This document shows, in pieces, positions 1 to 13,600 of a DNA stretch of 64,000 nucleotides (within the stretch, counting starts at the first letter, position 1; every line of letters starts with the position of its first letter). The stretch spans positions 7,852,321-7,916,320 of the forward strand of contig CP137683.1 of assembly GCA_037976565.1 (NCBI GenBank), in the 5' to 3' direction. A program made the translations under genes and the position numbers. Source of the stretch: Mesocentrotus franciscanus. Its lineage: Eukaryota > Echinodermata > Echinoidea > Camarodonta > Strongylocentrotidae. The notes under the pieces were generated by a model that did not search any database, was not told where the DNA came from, and saw only the letters and a program-made list of their open reading frames with translations.

Positions 1-40
1 GGACTCAACCGCGGATCTTGTGATTCACTCGACCATGACA
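1..40 (-). repeat. SINE-type 3' fragment
   Basis: The first bases resemble those at 48695-48730 (GGACTC-AACCGCGGATCTTGTGAT), which on the minus strand look like a tRNA T-arm (GGTTCGAGTCC). Probably the end of a dispersed tRNA-derived SINE cut by the window edge. Confidence 0.4.
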
Positions 41-54
41 CCTCTAAACAAATA

Positions 55-215
55 ATTATATAGGGTTGATATTAAAGCGCAACTTATTTGTGATTGATAT
101 CAATCGCAAGTTCGCAACTATGTACATATTAGAGAAAGGAGACTGCAAACTTGCGATTGACTGGAGGACTTGCTATTGATTTGGATCAATCGTAACTCTT
201 TAGAGGAAGGCCCAG
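55..215. repeat. ATTGATATCAAT-type MITE remnant
   Basis: Contains GTGATTGATATCAATCGCAAG and a degenerate inverted partner near 165-205. It is the same family as 8444-8596 and 18734-18865. Bases 216-879 hold nothing I recognise. Confidence 0.5.
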
Positions 216-879
216 ATTCTGTCAGTGAATTTACATGTGCATGAAAGAATATATGCCTAAATACACCGAGCTTGACTTTATTCACTGTGCACTATTAACC
301 CTTTGACCCCAAGAAATTCCCACAAAGTAATCATAAACGCATTCTATGTAGTCAAATTTTAATATTCATTCAATGTTTTATGGTAGAATTAGGTATGGAA
401 ATTACTTTTATATGAATAGACTTTACAATGCACATTTTTATTTCTGGTATAGCTAGAAAATAATGATCATTCTTCATCGTAATATTTGAATTCTTCTGCA
501 TTATGTAATGGAAGTGGTTAAGGTTAAGACATGTACATGTCCTTGATAGTTCAAGAATACCAATCTACTCCATATTTTTGCAAACAAAATAACCCAACAA
601 CACAGGAGTATTAAAGTATTTCACCTCCTTCTCCATTTGAACACATGGAGCCAAAATGGGGATGTAAAAAACCACTTCCTTTACTCCTGCTCAATATATC
701 CACATTTTTGTATTTCAAGGTTTCATATAGACAGGGTGTAGTGTCAGTAACCAACAAATATATGTGTTACAAATCAAATACAAAACAGCTCTAGTACTTG
801 AATTATATTGAGGTAAATCTTGTCCCCAATAGGCTAAACAAACAAAGAAACTAGATGGAACTTCGACTGCGCGCAGTCG

Positions 880-1450
880 AAAATGATGCCTCCGCCATAG
901 AGCGTTTTACAAACCAAAACGGAAGCAATTTTTAATATTCAAGTTTGATAGTAATCCATCAACGTGTTCTCAGAATATCGTGATTACAAGCTATTTTTCA
1001 TATACATGGCTCTGCAAGATATTCCTGTCCTGAGATTGACAGTAATCCATCTGTCGGTTCTAATTATAATGCGTTCACAAGCTATTTATATGCATACACA
1101 ATGAGCCCCATGACCTTTGACCTTTGACCTCATGACCCTAAAATCTAATCAGTTCATTGGCTCTGCAAGATACATACATGTCTAGAGTTTGATGGTAATC
1201 CGTCCAACGGTTCTAATGATAGTGTGATCACAAGCTGTTTTTGCATACATAATGATACCTGTGACCTTTGACCTTTGACCTCGTGACCCCAAAATCTAAT
1301 CATCTCATTAGCTCTGCAAAATACATACATGACCCAAGTTTGGCGGTAATCCATCAATCAGTTCTTCAGATAACGCGATCACGAGAACGGGACTTACGGA
1401 CGGACAACCAGAAAACATAATGCCTCTGGCTACTTTGTAGCGGAGGCAAA
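880..1450. mobile_element. Dispersed element with internal tandem units and DR1 motifs
   Basis: The ends are inverted (TGCCTCCGC near 886; GCGGAGGCA near 1440). The interior has three diverged units of about 150 bp, each with 'ggtaatccatc...gttct...acaagct'. Two units carry TGACCTTTGACCTTTGACCT. This repeat type is common in marine invertebrates; classification as a DNA transposon is inference. Confidence 0.6.
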
Positions 1451-1549
1451 AAAAGACAGAAAGAAATAATTAAAGGGAAGAAAATACAACAGAGAATGAG
1501 AATGATTTTTTTTTTTTTTCTTTAATATGAGAATGAGAATGATTCTTAC

Positions 1550-1616
1550 ACTTTGAGCAGAAACAACCAACGCAGCCAATTCTTTTTCAATGGCAGCCAC
1601 AAAACCTGGATGCTTC
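1550..1616 (-). CDS. NFX1: NFX1 exon 15 (last visible exon)
   Basis: Acceptor TTTGACACAG, donor AAAGT|GTAAGA. It encodes [20 protein letters not shown], matching human KDLKFVSDVEKEMETLVEAV. The R3H motif should follow but no R3H-like sequence was found between 1549 and 1, so it lies off the window. The acceptor and first half of this exon are repeated twice upstream (1770-1811 and 2968-3003), but only this copy keeps a donor. Confidence 0.88.
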
Positions 1617-4600
1617 CTGTGTCAAAGAAAATACATTCTCTTTAGAAATACATGTAGAGCAAAAATAAACAGAGCATGGCAACACTTTCTTAACTATTTT
1701 GAAGTGGATTTGCAATATTTGACAAAATGATTTAGTGTATCTGTGTATTGGAATACATTTTATATTCATCCAATTCTTTTTCAATGGCAGCTACAAAGCC
1801 TGTATGCTTCCTGTGTCAAAGAAAATACATTCTCTTTAGAAATAGAGCAAAAATAAACGGAGGGTGGCAACACTTTCTTAACTATTTTGAAGTGTATTTG
1901 CAATATTTTGACAAAATGATTTAGTGTATTGGAATACATTTTATATTCATCCAATTCTTTTTTAAGGCCAAAAAAAAAAATCATTTGGTTGTCCTCGATT
2001 GCTTTTCTGAAGTAGGGGCGGGCGGGCGGATTTTTTTTTTTCCATTTCAGTTTTCCCCCTCTTCATTTGGACTCTTTACTTCCTATTAATTTTCGTTTTT
2101 TGTTCAAATCATGAGGCCAATATTATTATTATTTAAACACAAAAAGAATACCAGAAAAAAGTCATGAATTGCCATGGCAATATTCAATTTCATTCTCACT
2201 GTTTCGGAGGTAGTTTTCGGCTATAGCGAGGCAGTTTTCGGCCGCATGTACAAAGTCAATGGGAGCGCACGCGTCGCTCATTCACCCGCTGATCTATAGC
2301 GCTTGCGGCCGGAGCGTGTATCCCACGCCAGAGCTGGCCGCCCGAAAATTACCCTGCATGCAGTGATCGTGTGTACGTGTGCGCTATCCCACTGCAGTGA
2401 TTGAATACGTGCTGTGAGACACTTTGAGTATGCTATACATGAAAAATTGCGATCTAAATCTGAAAATACTTGAAATACAGCTCAGGTTTTGGTACCCATC
2501 TTCCTTACAGACACGCGTAAGATATTTGATTTTTCAGATTTATGTAGCAGGACCGCCGATTACATTGCTAAAATGTGATATTTAAGGATACATTTTCCAT
2601 TGCAAATGTGGATCTCCTGTGACTCTGAAATGTATTGTATGTGTGTGATAATTATGTGATATGCTATTATCTATGTATTTTAAAGTGATTTCACCATGCA
2701 CAACGGACCTGCCGAAAATTGCCATCTGGCCGAAAATCCCTCCTCTATATTATAATATAAAGACAGATTTGCGTACTGAAAGACCAAATTAGCGACGGGA
2801 CACATTTTGATCCTTGCAACATGCATAAAATGGTTAAAATTGCTCAAAAACTTTAAAATTGCTCCCCCAAAAAAAAATATTTCAAAAAAAAAAAAAAAAT
2901 ACGAGCGGGCCGAAAATGACGAGCGGGCGGTCGAGGACAACCAAATGATTTTCTTTTTTTGGCCTAATGGCGGCTACAAAGCCTGTATGCTTCCTGTGTC
3001 AAAGAAAATACATTTTCTTTAGAAATAGAGCAAAAATAAACAGAGCAATGCAACACTTTCTTAACTCGTTTGAAGCTTATTTGCAATATTAAAGAAATGA
3101 TTTAGTGTATTGGAATATATTTCACATTCATCCCATACATTGATGTGAGTTAACTTAAGTGAACAGAGAGAAATGTGTAGATTGCATTTTATATTTTTTT
3201 CATCTTTTACCAAATTTTTCTTCTTGTCAGCTGACACTTTGCCAGATGCTTGGATTCAATGTAATAGTAAAATCAGGGCAAAACGCCACCTGACAAATAA
3301 AGCACAGGTTTCCTTGGATAAGCATCAATATTTCAATGACAATTAAAACACATGCTTGTAATGAGCACTACCCCATGTGTCAAAGATCAACTATGCACCC
3401 AAACTTTACCGTATTTGCTGGTGATAAGGCCGCAGCGCCGCATAGGCCGCACCCCCAACTTTGACATTTTGTAGAGGAAAAAAAAAAAAAAAAAAACGTA
3501 AGAAAAAAACCAAACGGACCAAACAAAATAATCGTAATTTTCTTGTAGAACACCATTTCTTTTTACAAAATGATAACAAATTCATCAATATTCTTATAAA
3601 TTTACAGGAAGTTTACCTAAAAAATGATCGTATAATTTAGCAAATCTTCATCGATTTTAAGCTAGTACTGTATCGCAGGCAGATTTGGTATCCTACATAC
3701 ATGTATAATACCCCTACCACGATGTGCGGTGTAATACGAAATTGCGACTTTGGCTAGATGCGCAGTTGCGTTGCGCGGCAGCTAGCTCCATAACGGTCCC
3801 TTCTTTTAGTAAGTTTTACTTTTTAGCGATGCAATGGCACGAACTTAGATCTAGATCTACCGGTAGATTATGTTAGAAAATAAGTTATGAAGTTTATTTT
3901 AGACTTCATGTCAATAATGCAACATAAAATTGTCAGTAAGATGTGTGGAGTTAATCTAGAAATGTCCTGTACCATTACTGGTATAGATCTAGTCATTGTA
4001 CCGTTGGGAGTCCCATATGTACGAAATTACGTGCTGTTTTAACAGCCAATTTTTTTACTGTTGTTGCGGATTGGCCGCACCCAGACTTTTTGATATTTTC
4101 GGAAGAGAAAATACTGCGGCCTTTACGCCGGCAATACGGTATTAAAAAAATTATACATATCTGAACAAATAACATTTTAATCCTCTTAACCCTATGTTAA
4201 CTGGGGGTCAATTTGACCCCACCGTAGTAATTTAGCGACGACCCGAACCGCGGCAGATGTAAATTTGTCCTTTCATGACTTTTTCTTTTATCTTTTTCAA
4301 AAATTGAAATTACCATAGTATTCTATACACTTCACTTGACATGTATGCAAATTTCATGCGATCGGCTGTGAAACGGCCGAGATCTTAGGGGTCAAATTGA
4401 CCCCTCAGCAAAAACCTGGTCTGAAATAGCCCAGTTAGAATAGGGTTAAAAGACACAATAACTAGATTGCATGGTAAATGAGCTAAAACAGACATAGAGT
4501 GGATTTACCTGGCTTGTTCTTTCAGAAAATCACCATATTGAGTTGTTTTACCACTTGCACTCAATTCTGGATTTTTGATCTGCAATGCAACAGCAAGCCG

Positions 4601-7600
4601 TCTGAAAGAAGAAGAGAAGACACAAAACGCTTGCAAGAAGATTCATCATGATAAGGGCCTTACACATTATAATATATTGCACGTTATTAAAATAAAACAA
4701 ATGAAATTGTTATGAGCCTTTTTTTCCCCCTTCAAATTTTCATTTTATTTCAGTGACCTATTTAATCTTTTTATTTCAACAGCAAGTTGAGCTGAAATCA
4801 CCTGTTAACGGGTTGCATTGATCTTCAACAGTGCTATACAGTTAAACCTGTTTATAAAGACTGTCCGAGGGAGACAGGAAAAGTGGTCTTTAAAGGCAGG
4901 TGGTCTTTACATACAGGTTCCTTTAGTACATGTTTCAATGACAAACAATTTTGAAGGGAAATCAACAAATGTGGTCTTTACAGAGAGGTGGTCTTTCCAT
5001 ACAGGTGGTCACTAAAACAGGTTTGACTGTAGAATATCCCTACTCCCTCATCTCAAAATGAGAGGTGGGGCTTGCATAGATTTATTTACTGATATTTGTG
5101 ATTTGTCATTACCTGATGAGTAGAAAATGGAGCCTTATATATTCCACATCCATACACCTTAAATGAAATGAAATATTGTCCCCATGCTGACATATTCCAT
5201 GAACATACATTGGAGACAAGTTCTTCATCCAAATGTCAGGACTGCCAGAATGTTGAGTGAAATTTGAAATACTATCAATCGAAGATTAAACAACTTAATC
5301 TATATCTGATCATATTTTATCAACATATCATTTATGGAAAAAATATGGATATGAGATGAATACTCACTTATTTCTTTCTTGTAGCGCACACTCTTCATCG
5401 CACAGAATCCTGATAAAATAAAATTGAAAAATAATCACAGACCACAGCCCTAGTTATTTCTAGTTCAGTATACAATGGATGAGGAGTGATCAGAGCATCT
5501 AAATAATGGGTTTGCTATACTGTTCTACAACATTTAATAGTGTTATTTTTTAATTAAATAATCAATATATATGAAAGAAATGTGTTTCTTTAGAACATGA
5601 GACTTCAACTTCCAAAGCAATTATTTTGTAATGATACTTGGGATGTCTATTACATTTATATTGAAATTATGATTACACACAAGTCTGCAGCATATGGGGT
5701 CCCCGAATGTTAACTGCGAACCCCCCTTCCCTTTGGGAAAAAAGTTTGAGTGGAGCCCTGGATTATGACACTTGTAGTGTTGCTCACTTGTTCAAACATG
5801 TTCCAAGGTTCAAAATGTGTTTCACAGACCAGTTCAGATGTGACCACAAAATATCAACAGGTCTTTCTTTTAAACATGGAGAAAGTGAAGGAGGTGCTTC
5901 ATGCATACCCTTTTTGCCCTCTTGTAAAGACTATTTCCATCTGGGGCATCATAGAATGTATCATAGGTGCATAAAAGAATAATGATTTGGTAACTTTTAT
6001 CAACACGAATTTGTCTCCACAGGTTTTTGCAGTTTTGCACAAATTACTTTTATCTGCCTACGCTTGGATAGTATTGTCCGACAGAAAGACAAAATCAAAA
6101 TTGCTATTGACTAACTTACCTACTAGCCTTGTTAGAGCCCTTAGCACCCGTCAGCTCACTGATGTCTACTTCCTCATTATGCTGTAATGTCTGGATCTTA
6201 CCAGCTAACTTTGACACTGTCAGCCTGTGTAAACAAGGAGGAGGCAAGGTACAAACAATTAATTCATCATCATCAACGTCATCAACGTCACCATCACCAT
6301 CATCATCATCATCATCATCAATATCATCATCATCAACATCATCATCATCATCATCATCATCATTCTCATCATTATCATTATCCTTAACACATCATTACTA
6401 TTCATTTGCAAGGTTGGTCTAAATGAAGAGGATGCTTGATACAAGAAGAAGTGGAGGGAGGTAGTGTCATCATAACGTAACTCCACTTAAGAGGTTAAAT
6501 GCCGACTTTAATAAATGAAGATGATGATGAATATCCTGTGCTTGGGTGGGGAAAATCAAGCTTAAGTACTCTAATCCTCAGGTCATTTAATGTCTGACCT
6601 GAGGGACAGTGTTTCCCATTACAGCCTATCTTGTGTGTACGAGACCAATCCTCCTAGTCACCTGCCCAGGGGAATTCATTAGGAATGGGTATAAATTTCC
6701 CACCTCCACAAAACTATAGCCACAAATGCACAGGATGGGTAGATTTTTATCATCCCCTTCTCCCTTCCTCTGACATTCAATGTACACAAAATTGGGTTCC
6801 CAAAATCATTGATAGATTTCTTTTATTCTAATTGATAGAGAGTAAGATACTTTCCATTTGTAATGACTGCATAACACATTTTCATGTGCCTTCCTTATTC
6901 AATGTAATGAATTCTGATACTATGACACAACATTTGTTGTAGACTTACTTCTGCAGTGCCTTGTTGATCCCGTCACTTCCGCTGGCCTGACATTCCATTA
7001 TCTGTACTCTTCTCCCACATGGACACTTCACAGTTACCTACCAACAAAATATTACATTCATTGTTATTACAAATATATACTTTTTTCTTATTTATATCAT
7101 GGTGTATAAAAACAAAAATAAAAACAAATAATCCATGGTATGATATGTTTGTATTTAAACTTTGTTCATTTCCTCTGTATTTGTAAACTATAATTTGTAC
7201 AGGGCCTCTCAGGATAACAGTTTTAATACTGAGAGAGTAACCCTGAAAAAAAAAATAAATAAATAAAGATGTACTGGTCATGTGATTGCACTGTGAGGGA
7301 AACTGTCTCAAAATTATTCTGAATGGTTGATTGCGTAGTACATTAGATTAACCGCGATTGTGAGGTTTTGGAATCATCAAAATTAGACAGATTTGACTAA
7401 ATCTTGCTGAAAAGTATTAGCAATAAAAGAACTTGAAACATATGGGTAAATGGGACTATGCCTTCTGTGTTTCAAAGGTCCATTTAGACAGAAGGAGGTA
7501 AAACACAGAAAAACACTGGAAAAACAAAAAAACATTACAACAAAATAAAATGAGATAAGCATAATGCACTTCACATTTGTTTATCTTACAACCCACAGAT

Positions 7601-10600
7601 CAGTGAGAATGCATATGGGTTATTGTTGTGTGCATCTACGTTGTTTTCTTTAATACCTCCTAAGAAATATTGTCTCTTGCCATTCATTTACACACAGAGC
7701 TTTGCTGCGGCAGATTTTAGAGGTGGTATACCACATAGTGTCTGAAGGGGGCTTTATTCTTACCCTTGCTTTACATGTGATTTGAGGACATGGCCAGCCC
7801 ACATGGCAGATCACGCTACAAGGATGTCTGCAGTCAGCACGGACCACCTTACAAGGCTGCTTGCATTCAGGGTCGCACTCACCCTGTGAAGGATAAGAAT
7901 AAAAATTAGGAGGCAAGATGGCTCAGTGGTAGAGCAGAGGTCTTGTAACTGGGAGGTCCCGGGTTCGAAACCAAGTTGATGCGCTAGTGCCCTTTGGTAA
8001 GGCAGTAATCCTCATTACCAAGTCCCTCAGAGGACTTAAAGCTGTCGGTCCCCTGGTTGCTTACTCACAAGCATACACATGCTTTCTTAGCAGTCAGGTA
8101 TTTAAAAAACAAAAACATTTCATCACTTGAGCACAGTAGTGAAGAGCCACATCTTGTATGGCAACATACTTCCAGAGTGGAGATGGTGCACACATTCCAA
8201 ATGGAATAAATGCTCCTAAGTAAAGGTGACGAGGGTACAAACATTGCGTGTGCCTCATATGGTAGGAATACTCACTTGGTTTGAATGAATTGAATAAATG
8301 TTTTCGCTCAAGTATTATACAAATGGAAATTTTATCACTATCACTATTATTATGCTGAGTGCCAAAAGCACCATGTCAAATTTCTCAAATAATCTACACA
8401 ACAATATTCTTACAATTCCAGCGATCATGCAATTTTTTAGTGACCAGGGCCCTACAAAGAGTTACGATTGATCCAAATCAATCGTAAGTCCTCCAATCAA
8501 TCGCAAGTTTGCATTCTCCTATCTCTTATGTACATGGTTAGATTGATATCAATCGCAATAAGTTACGATTGATATCAACTTTGTAATAGGGCCCAGGATT
8601 TAAATTACTTGTTTTGCCCTTTTGCATGTTCTATTTTTCACGAGAACAAATGGAAACATTACCAAGTAACTTCTGAAAACTATAAACTTACCGCGTGGCA
8701 GGTTTTGAGGCAATTGTGGTAGCCACAGGGCAGTGGTTTACCACAAGGACGACCACAGGAGATGCCTTGCACATGGCATGGAATGTTGTAGCGGACCTGC
8801 AACAACAGAGTAATGAAAGAGACTTTTGATAGACAACCTCCAGAAGTGAAAAGAAGCTTATTCAAAGAGAAATTGTGTGAATTCAGTCACAAAAAAACTG
8901 TTTTTCTCTCTCTCTCTCCCTCTCTCTTGCCATCCATTCTCAATATTTAGTTTTTTGTACTGGAGCCGGAATACGGCACCTGCCTGGAAACTGGCATCCC
9001 TGAACTAAGAAAAGACTGTTTTACTGCACAAGACATGCTCCTGCAACAATTATTCTGCAGCCAATTCTAACTTTTACAAATTCCTAACTTCAACCCTGGA
9101 CCTAAAATTACATCTAACCCCAATACTAAAGCTAACCTAAATCCCAGTCTCAACGCTAACCCTGTCCTTACATCTTTGACAAAATAAATCCTAGAGCAAA
9201 TATCGCCGAGCACGTATCCGAGCATCTGTACAACACATGCTGCAGCGACAATTTCTGTGGTATACAGTGAAACCTGTCTATAAAGACCACCAAGGGAGAC
9301 AAGAAAAATGGTCTTTATAGGCAGGTGGTCTATATGTGTAGGTTTAGTACATGTTTCAATGAGAAACCATTTTCAAGGGAAACAAAAAATGTGGTCTTTG
9401 TAGACAGGTGGTCTTTCTATACAAGTGGTCATTAAAGCAGTTTTGACTGTATTTCTAATTTCTCAATTTCAACCCTGAACCCAACCCCAGAGTTAACTTT
9501 AAAAACACTTGCTACCCTAACCCTACATTTGTAACTCGATATGTTTGAAGAAAAAAAGTCCATAGCACAAGTCAGATCACGAACCATTCTTCAAGACATA
9601 CCTCATGTCCTCCGATACAAGTCTTGCTGGTGAGTTCCACACACGGTGGGCACTTCTCCTCGCTGTGGCAGTGATGTCGGATGGGATGCTGGCAAGCGTG
9701 TCTCTGATTGCACGGCTGATGGCACTCCGGGCGGGTACCACAGGGGATTGGAGGGTATAGGACCTCTGTGCCGCAGTGACAGGTTAGCTCTTCAAAACCT
9801 AGATCAGAAAAGAGGTATAAGCCAGGGTGGATTGAGAATTTTGTAACAGGGAGGGGAGGGGGCACAATGCAGAAAATTACCCAATAAAGGGGCATTTTGG
9901 GGAGGGAGGGGCTGTGTACTAAAGGTATAGAAATTCAAATTAAAATACAAGTTTAAATTCAAATACAAAATTCTATTGATTAAAATCCAAACAAATACAT
10001 ATACATTCATTAACTCTACATATAAGTCAAGTCTGTTGGGATTGCAAAAAAAATCTGACTTATGGGAAATTTGACTCAGGAAGTGTAAATGTTTTACATA
10101 GTTTGGTCAAAAGTTTGATTTGACTTAGGGAAAACTTGATTGGTGCGACTTATGCATAGTGACCTGTATATGCCCACTGGGTTTCAAAGGAGGGGTCATT
10201 GTCAGTTGTCCCCCCATGGGCACTTGTAATTTCCACATTGCTAATTGCATATGAGCATCATTGATACACAAGCAGCTTTTATGTTCTAAAGATAAATTGA
10301 AATGTTGCTTTTACTTCGGAAAGGTGAGTTCACATTGACTTACTTGCATGGAGACACGGAGGGCAATTGCCCATATGGCACGGCTCCTCACAGGCGTGAA
10401 TACCACACTTGAGCTTGCGTCCACACTGCTGGAAGCACAGGTGATCTGTATACTGAAAGATTAGGGCATAAAATAATAATATTCTTTTCCTATATAATGC
10501 ATAGCAGTTTAAAAAACACTGTTCTGTTTAAGGTAGCACTTTTAGGATTTGGCATTGTATAAGTGCGATTTTCTCACAGTGAATTTAAAGTATTCGTTTG

Positions 10601-13600
10601 TTTTTACCACAGCTCTGTTTCAATTTACCAAGGCACTTTTGGAGCTTGGTGCATAGTATTATGATACAACATCCCTATGCACTTCCAAAGAGTTTTGTAA
10701 GTCATTACCCCAACTTCACCTCTGGAAATCATTCCCACCACATAGTGCCCTTCAAGGAATAAACTTACCAGGTAACCACTACACCTGGGTTGAGTGTGGC
10801 AAATGTAGGTTCATGTCTTGCCAAGGGACATGAGAGAATTGGCACAGGACTTAAACCCTGCACTTTTTTAAATTACAAAATTTGTGGACGTAACCAATGG
10901 ACCACAACACATCATACAAGAACAAAAGGTAAAACCTGATCCGTGGGTGGCCAATGCCGCATATCAGCTACTAGGGTTATACGATGAACACTCCAGGAAA
11001 AATTGCTCGGCACTCAATTTGATACACTGACCATAGTCCTAACTTTGACCCGGAAAATACACAACACCTAACTCTAACCACAGCAAACATTTCCAATGAT
11101 CGTTACAAGATTCAAACTTTATCTATAACAAATGCTTAATTTCTATGACAAATTTGCTCTCAGCCAATCATATGCCACAATTTCAGTAGCTTATAACAGT
11201 ATCGTGTAACTTGTTATTGATAACAAGTTTTATGAAACAGGGCCCAGATACTGTACATATTTGCTAAAATCCATGCAAAATCTGGGGGGTGTTTCACAAA
11301 GACTAAGATCGACTTTAAGTTGGACTTAAGTATAACAGGCCGTTCGTGCCATTGTTTGCTCTCACCATTATGATCTTTAGATAATATTTTTCCTTCAATA
11401 ATGAATTATCAAAAATGTAAGTTTTGTAGATTTTTTACCATGATTTGTACATCCCTTGAGAGACCAATGCCAGTAAATAATGATAGCAAACAATGGCATG
11501 AACGGCCTGCTATACTTAAGTCCAACTTAAAGTCGATCTTAGTCTTTGTGAAACACCCCCCTGGACATGTAGATTGTTTTGCCCAATATGTTGTTCACTG
11601 ACATGAAACATTATGACAATGCACTCATCTACTTTTGTTCCGATGTATTTTCACGATTCACGTCCATACATTTAAAAAAGATAATTTATTTCAAAAATTC
11701 CCAATATTTTTTTCATTTCTATTATGTTAACATAACTTTATGCAAAACTCCACCAGGAGGCTTTTAAAACGTACCTTGAAACTTTACCTATGCAAGATTA
11801 TCAAATGATGACACTTACCACACAACACATCTGTCCACATTTATGTCTCCCACAATGCTTCTTCTTGGTGCACTTTCTATCACAGACGACCTCTGACATG
11901 CTACCCTGTGATTGGATACTGTCCTGTATCACCTTGCAAAGGACGTCGACGAATCGATGTCCGCAACGACATTTGGCGCTCGTGGTCTTCGCAGGGTCGA
12001 CATGGCCCAGAGTGACAAGTCTGCTCACATATATGCTTAACTGTCATGGTGCAATGCAAAGGTGAAAGGCCAAAGGTCAAGAGAATAAAGAGATGCCAAA
12101 AAATACAGCTAAATTGACAAAATAGACCACCGATAAACCACTGATGTTTCAATTTCGCCCAGTCTTGGTAGAAGTAACAAGCACTGTACACAGAAAGATG
12201 TATATGGGACTACACAAACATGTGGCATAAAAATGAGGCCCACATTTTTAAGCTGTTACATGTCATATTTAGAATGTGAAAGCACTTGAAGAGCCATGCT
12301 TTTCAGGGAAATTTTTTTCTCTGATGTTCTTCCAAACTTGCATAATAACAATAAAAACACTCACAAATCATTTTTCACCTCTCCACAGAACTCAACCTTC
12401 TCTTTAAAGGATTACCTCCATGAGAGTTCTTTTGACTAACTAATCATGCCACAGTTCATACAGCACCCAGAATGGTCCGAAGATGCTTTTTATTTCTACA
12501 GTTTCTACAGCGGCAAATAAATCTTACCAACATAAACAAATTAAAAACCCTTGACTGGGTGAAAAAACAAAGACCCATTTTGCACAATATTAACAAATAC
12601 TTGCAGATGTAATTGATGCATTCTATTTGGATACAAAATACATTCAACAATTTGTATATCTTGTTCTTAAAAGATGTTTATCTTCATTATAGTTATGGAT
12701 ACTTATGGAAGCTTCTGAATGCAGGCTTAAGCCTTTGTATTCAGCACCAAGTTTGGTTGTCATTTTGAGTTGGCTGGATCATGATCGGACGGGTATTGCT
12801 CATAACCTAGTATATTTTAAATGTAAATATGATAAGCAGCTAACTGCAACACAAATAGAAGTTCAAATTGAATAGAGATAAACTTTCCTGCACCAACAAA
12901 CAACATGCTATTCCCACACTTGTTCTTCCAGATTTAGGAATTTGTCAAATGAAATTGGCATGGACGAGAACCGTTCTTTACTCTGCAAATTACAGAATGG
13001 TGTCAATTAACTGAATCTAATTGGACTTACCTGTACCACCACATGCAAAGCTTTTCCCACACTCGCTCTGACAGGTGGGGATAGGGTCAATACAGGAGGT
13101 CCTCTCGACCCCTCCAGGGATGAGAGAGGGGTCTTCCGCAGGGGCAGTGGGTAATACGGGCGGGTCACGGCTGCAGGGTTGGCACTCACCGACGTGGCAG
13201 GGCGTTTCACACTTGTGATGACCACAATCCAGTGGCCTTCAAAATGGAACAGGAGCAGAGAAATGAGGTGTTTTATATTAATTAATTAATTATTAAATAC
13301 AGAAAATATTACACTTGAAAACACATGTTGAATAAGAGCCCTAGGGCATTCACTCTTTAACCAATCTTTCTTGTCAGGAATAACAGAGTAACTGCTCTCA
13401 AAATGAAGAGTTTAACCCCCTTCCCCCAAGAAAAAAACCACATGACCCCAAAATGAATCTCCGATTTTTCTATATGCCAATAAAATGAGCATGGTAAACA
13501 AAAAATATGGAAACAAATCTCTACTTGTTGCCTTCTTGGTGTTTTCTATAGTTTTCTATAACTTACTTGTTGCATATTGTCAAACAAGAATAGCTGCCTT

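Noticed and set aside
2680..3022. Small open frames on both strands
   Set aside because: They lie in poly-A/T rich ends of the Harbinger-like element; no homology.
7914..7985. Possible functional tRNA-Thr
   Set aside because: A and B boxes are present but the acceptor stem does not pair and a SINE body follows directly.
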